Origin: Verrucomicrobiales bacterium
GTDB lineage: Bacteria > Verrucomicrobiota > Verrucomicrobiia > Verrucomicrobiales > DEV007
Length of the DNA stretch: 43,726 bases
NCBI GenBank assembly: GCA_016795505.1
Contig: JAEUHH010000054.1
Location: forward strand, 1 to 43,726
Reading direction: 5' to 3'
Below are positions 8,094-15,306 of this stretch, piece by piece (within the stretch, counting starts at the first letter, position 1; every line of letters starts with the position of its first letter). Under the pieces are notes generated by a model. It saw only the letters and a list, made by a program, of their open reading frames with translations. It did not search any database and was not told the DNA's origin. The position numbers and the translations under genes are program-made.

Positions 8094-9341
8094 TCACCCT
8101 TTCGCCCCCCGGAACCCATAAACCACCCCATCCTCCCCGCAGATCACCAACACCCCGCGCGACAGGGCCGGCGCGGAGAAAATCTGCGCCCCGAGGTCGT
8201 AGTTCCACAGCTCCGTGCCGTCGGCCGGATTCAGCGCGTAGAGCCGGCCATCCATCCCGCCGATCCAGATCGCGCTCTCGCACACCAGCGGCGAGCTTTC
8301 GAAATCCCGCCGACCTTGGAAGGCCCAGACCTCCTTGCCCGTGACCCGATCATAGGCCGCGAGCCGCTTGTCCGTGCCCGGAACGATCACCGTCTTCTCC
8401 GTCACCGCCGGCGAGCCGTGATACTCCACCCCCGTTGCCGTTTTCCACACGATCTCGCCTGTCGCCACCTGCACCGCCACCACCTCGCCTCCATAGTGCG
8501 CCACGTAGGCGATGCCGTCGCGGACCGCCGCCGAGTTGGCGATGTACTGGCCCAGTTCCACCTGGTGGACCTTTTCCCCCGACAGCCCGTGCACGATGTG
8601 CAGATAGCCATCGCAGCCACCAAAGATCAGCCCCGGCAGCCCCGCCTCGATCGATGGAGTCGCCATCACGTAGTTCTCCGTCTCGTGCTTCCAGCGCACC
8701 GCTCCATCCGCCACCGCCGCCGAGTAGAGGTGGAAATCGTGGCTGCCGAAAAAGATGCGCCACTCCTTCGTGCCCGTCGCCGGATCGGTCACCTCCAGGG
8801 CATTCACCCCGCCCTCGATCTTGTCGTCCGCCTCGATGCGCCAGACCTCCTTGCCCGTGGCCACATCGACGGCATACATGATTCCGAACGTGTCCCCGAA
8901 GAACACCCGGCCCTGCACCACCGCCGCCGGCGCCGTGATGGTCCCCTCGGCCTCGAAAGTCCAGACCGCCGCGCCCGTCGCCAGATCCAGACAATAAAAC
9001 TTCGCATCCTGACCACCCACATAGACCTTCCCATCAGCGATCACCGGCGAGGCCTTGAAAGGCGGACGCTTCTTCCCCTCCTCCACCGGCGGCTCAAACG
9101 TCCACGCCGGCTCCAGCGGCGCCGCCAGATCCTCCCGCGAGATGCCCTGCATCTCCGGATCCCCGCGGAACAGCGGCCAGTCCTGCGTCACCGCCGCTTC
9201 CGCAGCCGGCTCGGACTCGGTCGAGCCCTCCGCCTCCCCATCATCCGCCGACGGCGAACAAGACACCAGCCCCAGAGCGGCAGCCAGCAAACCGGAGAGA
9301 CTGAAAACGGGCGAAAACAGGCGGAAACAGCGCTTCATCAT
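8094..9341 (-). CDS. PQQ-type beta-propeller lipoprotein
   Basis: A 415-residue exported protein. Residues 1-28 are a lipoprotein signal ending in the lipobox LVSC, with Cys28 the predicted lipidation site; an adjacent second Met codon is an alternative start. After an acidic linker (about 30-50) the chain is a PQQ-like/pyrrolo-quinoline beta-propeller. The blade pattern recurs many times: VYVGGQDAKFYCLDLATGAAVWTF, then DVATGKEVWRIEA, VATGEIVWKTATG and RVTGKEVWAFQGR. Most relatives of this secreted type are not shown to bind PQQ. They are scaffold-like and are often called outer-membrane-assembly BamB-like or hypothetical. No catalytic calcium or PQQ ligands can be assigned here. A second, separate propeller gene lies at 21047. 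Confidence 0.88.
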   Translation of the reverse strand: MMKRCFRLFSPVFSLSGLLAAALGLVSCSPSADDGEAEGSTESEPAAEAAVTQDWPLFRGDPEMQGISREDLAAPLEPAWTFEPPVEEGKKRPPFKASPVIADGKVYVGGQDAKFYCLDLATGAAVWTFEAEGTITAPAAVVQGRVFFGDTFGIMYAVDVATGKEVWRIEADDKIEGGVNALEVTDPATGTKEWRIFFGSHDFHLYSAAVADGAVRWKHETENYVMATPSIEAGLPGLIFGGCDGYLHIVHGLSGEKVHQVELGQYIANSAAVRDGIAYVAHYGGEVVAVQVATGEIVWKTATGVEYHGSPAVTEKTVIVPGTDKRLAAYDRVTGKEVWAFQGRRDFESSPLVCESAIWIGGMDGRLYALNPADGTELWNYDLGAQIFSAPALSRGVLVICGEDGVVYGFRGAKG

Positions 9342-9709
9342 CGCGGCAAACGTGCCTCAAGCCACCCGTCACGCAAGCCCACCATGCCGCCATTCGCACC
9401 GAATCCTCCCGCCGTCCCATAATTCTGCACGGCCGCATCCAGAAAAATTTTCGGCATCACCCGGTTTCAAGACAACGACCCCTCAGGGGTACAAGACCTT
9501 GCCAGTGTCGTTTCCTGAACAAAAACAACCTTAGCCGAAGGCCTTCAGCTGCATGAGTCAATAGAGCATTGCACATCAATTATAGGACCTCACATCGATC
9601 GCCGAATCCTTCCAATTCAATTGACAAGCCAAGCATTTGAACCCTCAAAAAAGCGTGCCGCCCTCCGAGGTACGAAAGCCTTGATGACTCCTTCAACTTT
9701 CCAAAATGA
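9342..9709. other. Non-coding gap with one hairpin
   Basis: No credible gene is visible in these 368 bases. ACCCCTCAGGGGT at 9478-9490 is a five-base-pair inverted repeat with a TCA loop and no T-tract, so it is not a convincing terminator. From about 9540 on, base composition turns AT-rich and stays so through the next gene. A GGTTCAAAT-like string on the minus strand near 9635 lacks a tRNA stem. Confidence 0.6.
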
Positions 9710-10207
9710 CTACGGCTCTAAACCATTTCCTCCGCAACGAGGGCAACGACCACCAGCACCACCATCCCCCCAACACTGAATACAGGTTTCGTGAACATGT
9801 TCACTCTTGGGTGACTCTCTCTGTTGATTTAATTCAACCCCATCCGCCAACTTTATTAGTTTTTTATTCCTACGTTTGAGCTCTTCAACCTCTGATTTGA
9901 GATCTGCAATAAAAGTATTTTGAAGAGCCACCTTCTTTTTCAATTCATTACTCTCATTCTCTAACCTCTCTAAATTTCCGTAAATCTCTCTCGCAGCACG
10001 AACTTTGATCCAAAGCTGTTCAGGTGGATGACGTGGCTCAATCTCCCCCGCACAAACGGAAACAAACCTTTTTTGCAGTTCCGTTTTAGGTTCAATTTCC
10101 CCAGATTCCAACGATTCAAACCATGCTCCGTATTTTTTTAAATATTCCCAATCGTCTTTGGATAGAACCATGGCTTCATTGATCAGCCAATACATGAATC
10201 GCGACAT
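9710..10207 (-). CDS. MaoP-like (DUF413) domain, coiled coil and DnaJ-type zinc motif
   Basis: A 165-residue cytosolic protein with three parts. Residues about 18-72 resemble E. coli MaoP/YifE (DUF413): the pattern LKKYGAWFESLESGEIEP, then FVSVCAGEIEP and EQLWIKV, parallels MaoP LLERHGYAFNEL, FVAVCRGEREP and ERVWSKY. Residues about 75-120 are a Leu/Glu/Lys heptad coiled coil. Residues 142-161 are C142-x2-C145-W-G-D-G, then C155-x2-C158-G-G-N-G, the CxxCxGxG form of the DnaJ zinc-binding repeat. MaoP acts in E. coli chromosome macrodomain organisation, but the function here is unknown. The gene is much more AT-rich than its neighbours, suggesting transfer. Met13 is an alternative start close to the domain. 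Confidence 0.75.
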   Translation of the reverse strand: MSRFMYWLINEAMVLSKDDWEYLKKYGAWFESLESGEIEPKTELQKRFVSVCAGEIEPRHPPEQLWIKVRAAREIYGNLERLENESNELKKKVALQNTFIADLKSEVEELKRRNKKLIKLADGVELNQQRESPKSEHVHETCIQCWGDGGAGGRCPRCGGNGLEP

Positions 10208-10415
10208 GACACCGAGCTCTTTCCCGAAATACGTTAGCCAGCGTGAAAAAACAATTCACATTGGGAGGTAAATTTAGAAAAATGATTTAAATAATTTTTT
10301 TGTCAAGCCCTTTGTCCCATTCACTATCTGGAGATGCCCAACCTCCACTCAGTTCAACCTCACAGCAGACCTTCCTAAAACCCACCGGCCCCGCCCGGTC
10401 GTTGCCCTGCTTCTT

Positions 10416-10464
10416 TTCCGATCCAACCGAGTTCGATCGCCGATGCAACCGGGTTCGATCGGAA
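10416..10464. repeat. Dispersed 48-bp palindromic element, copy A
   Basis: An imperfect inverted repeat with outer arms TTCCGATC and GATCGGAA and centre GATCGCCGATGC. Inner arms carry AACCGAGTTCGATCG and CGATGCAACCGGGTTC. It shares architecture and core words with the copies at 19667, 30070 and 43420. All four lie between genes. Confidence 0.75.
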
Positions 10465-10623
10465 CCATTGCCACCGATCATTGGCCAGCAAAGCGCCAGG
10501 AATTCCCACTTGGACGGAACACCGGCAGCCCCAATCGAGGCACAGCTCACCCCGGCACCGTAACCGCTGACACCAACCCGCAACGCGAAACACCGGAACC
10601 GCGGAGCGGTTCTCCCTGAATAG

Positions 10624-10645
10624 CCAGGGGTCGAACGACCCCTGG
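10624..10645. repeat. Perfect inverted repeat hairpin
   Basis: CCAGGGGTCG and CGACCCCTGG are separated by AA, about 75 bp past the end of the oxidoreductase gene on the minus strand. There is no T-run on either side, so it is better read as an extragenic palindrome than as an intrinsic terminator. Confidence 0.7.
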
Positions 10646-10717
10646 TCAACCGCCGAATCACGAGCCCAACCCCGGAGGGGTTGTCCCATGGGGCTTTCCC
10701 GCCGCCGTCGGATCGCC

Positions 10718-12004
10718 TTACAGCTTCCACCCCTCGCGATAGGCCTCGCGACCCCAGAGCTTCATGCCTTCGGGGCTGTTGACGAGGTCGCCGGTCTCGG
10801 GGTTCACATCGAGCGAACCACCGGTGCGGAAGGCGATGTTGCCATAGTGACAGAGCATGGTGGAAATCTGGCCGTCGGCGATGGGCTGGTTCAGGGTGGC
10901 GCCCTCACGCACAGCAGCGGCGAAATTGCTGAAATGCGGCACGTCACTCGGCTTCTCGGTGTTTTTGCCGATCTCCTTGCCGTCGTTGTCATACACGGTG
11001 TAGGCGGCGCCGTTGAAATCCATCATCCCGCCCTCGCCGTAAATGGCGACGAAGGTGTTGGTCTCCGGCTTGCGACGGTGGCAACTGCTGCATTCCCAAT
11101 TGATCCCCATGCCACCGGCGAAATCGTAGGTCGCCTGGCAGGTGTCGGGTGTCTCCTGGTCGTCGTCGTAGTGGTAGCGCCCGCCATTGCAGGTCACCCG
11201 GGTCGGGTAGTCGACGCCGAGGGCCCAACGGGCGATATCGAGACCGTGGGGGCCGTTGTTACCCAGTTCACCGCCGCCGTAGTACCAGTGCCAGTGCCAG
11301 TTGTAGTGCACCAGATTGTCCTTGAACGGCCGGTCGGGCAGCGGTCCCTGCCAGAGCGTCCAGTCCAGCTCGGCCGGCGGCGTGGTGACCATGCCCTTGC
11401 CGATGCTGGGCCGGCTGTTGGTGTACCAGCAACGCGCATAGAGAAGCCTGCCGATGATCCCCTCGCGCAGTTTCTGGACGCCCTCGACGGTGCCGGGATA
11501 GCTGCGACGCTGGGTGCCCATCTGGACCTGCCGGCCGGTCTCGCGGGCGACCTGCACCATGCGGCGGGCCTCCCAGGGGTCGTAACTGCCGGGCTTTTCG
11601 ACGTAAACGTGCTTGCCGGCCTGGCAGGCGAGGATGGTCGCGGGCGCATGCCAGAAATTCGGCGCGGCGATGGAAATGGCGTCGATCTCGGGGTCGTCGA
11701 GGATGCGGCGGAAATCGGTGATTTTCTGCGGCGGCTTTTCCTGCTTGCCCTCCATGGTCTTGAAGCCGGAGGCGAGGCGATTCTGGTCGACGTCGCACAC
11801 GTAGGCGACTTCGGCATTGGGCACGTCGAGATAGCCGCGGATGTGGCCCTGGCCGCGCCCGAGTCCCATCACGCCGACACGAAAACGCTCGTTCGCTCCC
11901 TTGGCTTGGCCGAGCAGGAGATTCGGCCCCGAAGCCACCGCGGCCGCGGCGGCGAGTGTGGAGGTCTGTTTCAGAAAGGAGCGGCGGCTGTCGGGTGTGT
12001 TCAT
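10718..12004 (-). CDS. Tat-exported Gfo/Idh/MocA family oxidoreductase
   Basis: A 428-residue NAD(P)-dependent sugar-type oxidoreductase exported folded by the Tat system. SRRSFLKQ at 6-13 is the twin-arginine motif, followed by an Ala-rich segment to about residue 30. The Rossmann loop is VGVMGLGRGQG (43-53), and EKPGSYDPWEA (136-146) holds the family's EKP catalytic-domain motif. The C-terminal half carries the GGELGNNGPHGLDIARWALG segment typical of the secreted group. The start is the ATG at 12004, which has GGAG six bases upstream; a TTG twelve bases earlier is in frame but less likely. Likely substrate is a sugar or sugar derivative in the periplasm. It is divergent from the photolyase-related gene, with 122 bp between. 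Confidence 0.92.
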   Translation of the reverse strand: MNTPDSRRSFLKQTSTLAAAAAVASGPNLLLGQAKGANERFRVGVMGLGRGQGHIRGYLDVPNAEVAYVCDVDQNRLASGFKTMEGKQEKPPQKITDFRRILDDPEIDAISIAAPNFWHAPATILACQAGKHVYVEKPGSYDPWEARRMVQVARETGRQVQMGTQRRSYPGTVEGVQKLREGIIGRLLYARCWYTNSRPSIGKGMVTTPPAELDWTLWQGPLPDRPFKDNLVHYNWHWHWYYGGGELGNNGPHGLDIARWALGVDYPTRVTCNGGRYHYDDDQETPDTCQATYDFAGGMGINWECSSCHRRKPETNTFVAIYGEGGMMDFNGAAYTVYDNDGKEIGKNTEKPSDVPHFSNFAAAVREGATLNQPIADGQISTMLCHYGNIAFRTGGSLDVNPETGDLVNSPEGMKLWGREAYREGWKL

Positions 12005-12126
12005 GATGGTCTCCAACTGTAGCGAATCGGGCGGCTCCGGGTCAATCTCCCCGGAATGGCCGAATCGCGGGACCGCGGCGCCAGCGAGAGGCGTAACGCG
12101 ATCGCACTCCGCCCTCTGTCCGCCCG

Positions 12127-13644
12127 ATGAAATCCGCCCGCCGCGATGCCCCTGCTGAGATCACCCTGATCTTCCCCCACCAGCTTTTCGATCCCCACCC
12201 CGCCCTGCCACCGCGAGGAACGGTCGCGCTGATCGAGGACTCGCTCTTCTTTGGCGACGATCCGCACTGGCCGCTGCGGTTCCACCGGCAAAAGCTCGTG
12301 CTGCACCGGGCCTCGATGCGCCACTATGCCGCCACGCTGAAATCCCGCGGACACCGGGTCCTCTACCAGTCGCATAACCCGGGGAAAGCCACGGCCACCC
12401 ATCTCGAGGCGCTGGCGGCGGATGGCTGCCGGCATTTTCGCGTAGCCGATCCGGTGGACGATGTCCTCGCGCGTCGCTTGCGCCGCTTCGCCACGCGAAC
12501 GGGGCTCTCGCTTGGCCTGGTGGAAACGCCGATGTTTCTCACGCCGCAGAGCTTTCTGGACGAGCACTTTGGCCGGGGTCACAAGCCCTTCATGGCGCGA
12601 TTCTACGAGGCGCAACGCCGTCGACTCGGTCTGCTGCTCGAACCCGATGGCAGGCCCCTCGGTGGCCAGTGGAGCTATGACGTGGAGAACCGCAAGCGGC
12701 TCCCCGCCGGTCTCGTGCCGCCTCTGGAGCCAGCCATCCCGGCGGATCTGATCACCCGCGAGGCGATCGCCCATGTCGAAGTCACCTACCCGGACCACCC
12801 GGGCCGCACGACCGGATTTGCCTACCCCGTCACTCACGCGGCCGCGGCGGCGTGGCTGGACCGCTTTCTGGCGGAGCGGCTGGCTGGCTTCGGCGATTAC
12901 GAGGATGCCATCAGCCGGCGGCACCGGACGCTTTTTCACGGCGTTCTGACCCCGATGCTGAACATCGGCCTGCTGACGCCGTCGCAGGTCATCGAGCGCA
13001 CTCTGGACTTCGCCGCCGACCAGCCGGTGCCGCTGAATTCGCTGGAGGGCTTCGTCCGCCAGATCGTCGGCTGGCGGGAATTCATGCGGGCCATGTACGA
13101 TCGCCACGGCGTCGAAATGCGGAACGGAAACTTCTTCGGCCACGATCGCCCCATCCCGCGGGCCTTCTACGAGGGCACCACCGGACTGCCGCCGGCCGAC
13201 GATGCCATTCGCCGCGCCCTCGATCATGGCTGGTGCCACCACATCGAGCGGCTCATGGTGCTGGGCAACCTGATGCTCCTCTGCGGCTTCCATCCGGCGC
13301 GGGTGTGCGACTGGTTCATGGAGCTGTTCATCGACGCCTACGACTGGGTCATGGTGCCGAATGTCTATGGCATGAGCCAGTTCGCCGATGGCGGGCTGTT
13401 CACCACCAAGCCCTACCTCTCCGGATCGAACTATCTGCGGAAAATGTCCGACTACCCCGCCGGCGACTGGTGCGCCACGTGGGATGCCCTGTTCTGGACG
13501 TTCATCGACCGGCATGGCGCGTTCTTCCGCTCTCAGCCGCGCCTGTCCATGATGGCGAGGCATCTGGACCGCATGGGACCGGCAGCCCTAGCCGGCCACC
13601 AGGAGCGGTCCAGCGCCTTTCTCGAGCGACTCGGTGCCGGCTGA
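12127..13644 (+). CDS. Photolyase/cryptochrome-related protein (PhrB-like family)
   Basis: A 505-residue flavoprotein of the deoxyribodipyrimidine-photolyase-related (DPRP/PhrB) group, which in characterised members repairs (6-4) photoproducts by light. The N-terminal domain (about 10-230) holds IFPHQLFD and EDSLFFGD; the FAD-binding helical domain follows with LNSLEGFVRQIVGWREF (303-319), HHIERLMVLGN (371-381), DAYDWVMVPNVYGMSQFADGG (403-423) and TKPYLSGSNYLRKMSDY (427-443). In iron-sulfur members a CxxC follows MSDY and an ACPFN follows later. Here the segment is PAGDWCATWDALFW (444-457), so those Cys ligands are missing and the 4Fe-4S cluster is probably absent. Cys occur only at 101, 370, 386, 394 and 449. 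Confidence 0.9.
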   Translation: MKSARRDAPAEITLIFPHQLFDPHPALPPRGTVALIEDSLFFGDDPHWPLRFHRQKLVLHRASMRHYAATLKSRGHRVLYQSHNPGKATATHLEALAADGCRHFRVADPVDDVLARRLRRFATRTGLSLGLVETPMFLTPQSFLDEHFGRGHKPFMARFYEAQRRRLGLLLEPDGRPLGGQWSYDVENRKRLPAGLVPPLEPAIPADLITREAIAHVEVTYPDHPGRTTGFAYPVTHAAAAAWLDRFLAERLAGFGDYEDAISRRHRTLFHGVLTPMLNIGLLTPSQVIERTLDFAADQPVPLNSLEGFVRQIVGWREFMRAMYDRHGVEMRNGNFFGHDRPIPRAFYEGTTGLPPADDAIRRALDHGWCHHIERLMVLGNLMLLCGFHPARVCDWFMELFIDAYDWVMVPNVYGMSQFADGGLFTTKPYLSGSNYLRKMSDYPAGDWCATWDALFWTFIDRHGAFFRSQPRLSMMARHLDRMGPAALAGHQERSSAFLERLGAG

Positions 13645-13680
13645 ATGCGCCGTGGCTTACGCGATGGCGGACTTGTTCCT

Positions 13681-13695
13681 TTCGGCGCCAAATGG
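13681..13695. promoter_or_regulatory. Shared intergenic motif TTCGGCGCCAAATGG (copy 1)
   Basis: The same 15 bases occur again at 27512-27526, and a reverse-complement core (GCGCCATTTGGC) lies at 25933-25944. This copy ends 13 bases before the DUF1080 gene start. A regulatory role is only a guess. Confidence 0.3.
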
Positions 13696-13708
13696 TGCAA
13701 TCCCCGCC

Positions 13709-15154
13709 ATGAAACCCAGTTCGCTCGCCCTGTCATCCGCCTGCCTCGCCCTCGGCCTGGCGGTTCCCCTCGCCGCCCAGGAAGCGGCCAAAAAACCCGA
13801 TCCCAACATCGAAGCCACCAAGCGCCCGCTCGCCATCCTTGAGAAAGCGGCGTGGACGGAGCTGTTCAACGGCAAGGACCTGACCGGCTGGAAGCCCACC
13901 GAGGGCTATAAGGTCGTCGACGGCGTGCTCGTCTGCGAAAAGGGCGCCAAGAACCTCTACACGGAGAAGGAATACAGCGATTTCGCCCTCAGCTTTGAGT
14001 TCAAGTTCGAAGACGGCGGCAACAACGGCATCGGCATTCGCGTCCCCGACGGCGGTCACGCCGCCAGTGAGGGCATGGAAATTCAGGTGCTCGACCACAA
14101 CAGCAAGCGCTACCAGGGCGAAGCCGAGATCGACGGCAAAAAGCACAAGGTCTCCTGGCTGAAGCCCTGGCAATACCATGGCTCCATCTACGGCATCTAC
14201 CCCGCCAAGACCGGCTACCTGAAGGGCCCGGGCGAGTGGAACCAGCAGACCATCGTCGCCATCGAGGATCACATCATGGTCATCCTCAACGGAGCCGTCA
14301 TCGTCGACGCCTTCCTCGAGGACATCACTCCCGTCGATGGCGCCGAACACAAAGGCATGAAGAACAAGTCCGGGCACATCATGCTCTCGGGCCACTCCGA
14401 CCCGATGGAGTTCCGCGGCTTCAAGGTCGCCGACCTCACCGCCAGCAAGCCGGTCCTCGAAGGCGCTCAGGACAACACCCCGCCGGCCGGCTTTTCCGCC
14501 CTGTTCAATGGCAAGGATCTCTCGGGCTGGAAGGGCCTCGCCCACAACAACGCCACCGAACGCCGCGCCCTCACCGGCGATGCGTTGAAGGAAGCCCAAT
14601 CCAAGGCCGATCAGGTCATGAAAGACCACTGGCGGGTCGAGAACGGCGTCCTCATTTACGACGGCAAGGGCGCCAGTCTCTGCACCGCGAAGGACTACGG
14701 CGACTTCGAGTTCTACTGCGACTGGAAAATACCGCCGGGGGCCGATAGCGGCATCTACCTGCGCGGCACGCCCCAAGTGCAGATCTGGGATCCGTGGGAT
14801 CCGCGCAAAAAAGACGGTACCTTGCCGGTGGACGCCAAGGAGTGGGTCGAGCAATACAAAAACGGTCGCAACCTCGGCTCCGGCTCGCTATGGAACAACA
14901 AACGGGCCAAAAACCTGCCCCTCGTCCTCGCCGACAAGCCCCCGGGCGAGTGGAACACCTTCCTCATGCGCATGGTCGGTGACAAGGTGAGCATCTGGCT
15001 GAACGGAAAGCTCGTCGTCGATCGCACCGAGCTGGAAAACTACTGGGACAAGGAGGGCAAACTCCCGCTGCCCCGCGCCGACCAGATCGAACTCCAACAC
15101 CACGGCAGCGAACTTTACTTCAAGAATCTTTATATTCGGGAACTGCCGTATTAA
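13709..15154 (+). CDS. Secreted protein with two DUF1080 (3-keto-disaccharide hydrolase) domains
   Basis: A 481-residue exported protein. Residues 1-24 are a signal peptide ending AAQ. The first DUF1080 domain (about 50-250) starts WTELFNGKDLTGWKP and the second (about 275-480) starts FSALFNGKDLSGWKG. Both carry the pattern of a jelly-roll (concanavalin-like) fold with a DFALSFEFKF / DFEFYCDWKI strand and N-G-I-G-I-R or S-G-I-Y-L-R. DUF1080 enzymes are reported to cleave 3-keto-disaccharides or act on glycans; the substrate here is not known. The chosen ATG leads directly into the signal peptide; an upstream in-frame ATG at 13634 overlaps the photolyase-related gene and is unlikely. Confidence 0.9.
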   Translation: MKPSSLALSSACLALGLAVPLAAQEAAKKPDPNIEATKRPLAILEKAAWTELFNGKDLTGWKPTEGYKVVDGVLVCEKGAKNLYTEKEYSDFALSFEFKFEDGGNNGIGIRVPDGGHAASEGMEIQVLDHNSKRYQGEAEIDGKKHKVSWLKPWQYHGSIYGIYPAKTGYLKGPGEWNQQTIVAIEDHIMVILNGAVIVDAFLEDITPVDGAEHKGMKNKSGHIMLSGHSDPMEFRGFKVADLTASKPVLEGAQDNTPPAGFSALFNGKDLSGWKGLAHNNATERRALTGDALKEAQSKADQVMKDHWRVENGVLIYDGKGASLCTAKDYGDFEFYCDWKIPPGADSGIYLRGTPQVQIWDPWDPRKKDGTLPVDAKEWVEQYKNGRNLGSGSLWNNKRAKNLPLVLADKPPGEWNTFLMRMVGDKVSIWLNGKLVVDRTELENYWDKEGKLPLPRADQIELQHHGSELYFKNLYIRELPY

Positions 15155-15202
15155 AAAGCGCTTCCGCCCTTTTTTACGCCTTCTTTTTAAAAACCGGACT
15201 TT

Positions 15203-15267
15203 GCCCCATTCCCGGAAAAATTGCTCGGGTCGCAATTGCGGCGCTTGCATTCCCGGATCAATGGGGC
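15203..15267. repeat. Inverted repeat upstream of the cytochrome/FGE gene
   Basis: GCCCCATT at 15203-15210 is matched by AATGGGGC at 15260-15267, and a CCCGG word lies inside each arm. It lies 40-100 bp before the gene start. It could be an operator or only an extragenic palindrome. Confidence 0.4.
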
Positions 15268-15306
15268 TTTCCTGTTTGCCTCCAAAAGTTTGGAAATTTT
15301 AGAATT

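Larger units (their letters stand above)
10208..10717. other. Intergenic repeat mosaic
   Basis: These 510 bases hold no credible gene. An AT-rich stretch (10208-10320) is followed by extragenic palindromes: the ~48-bp dispersed element at 10416-10464, a perfect ten-base inverted repeat at 10624-10645, and CAACCCC / GGGGTTG around GGA near 10667. The translated frames are GC-driven and resemble known spurious repeat ORFs. Confidence 0.65.

Noticed and set aside
9478-9490. Intrinsic terminator after the MaoP-like gene
   Set aside because: The hairpin is only five base pairs, lies 220 bp past the gene end, and lacks a T-tract on the relevant strand.
9590-9660. tRNA gene on the minus strand
   Set aside because: A GGTTCAAAT string looks like a T-loop, but the stem on either side does not pair and no acceptor or anticodon arm can be drawn.
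10287-10730. 147-codon minus-strand frame in the gap next to the oxidoreductase
   Set aside because: It spans the palindromic elements and resembles the widely mis-annotated repeat peptides, with no credible start or homologous domain.
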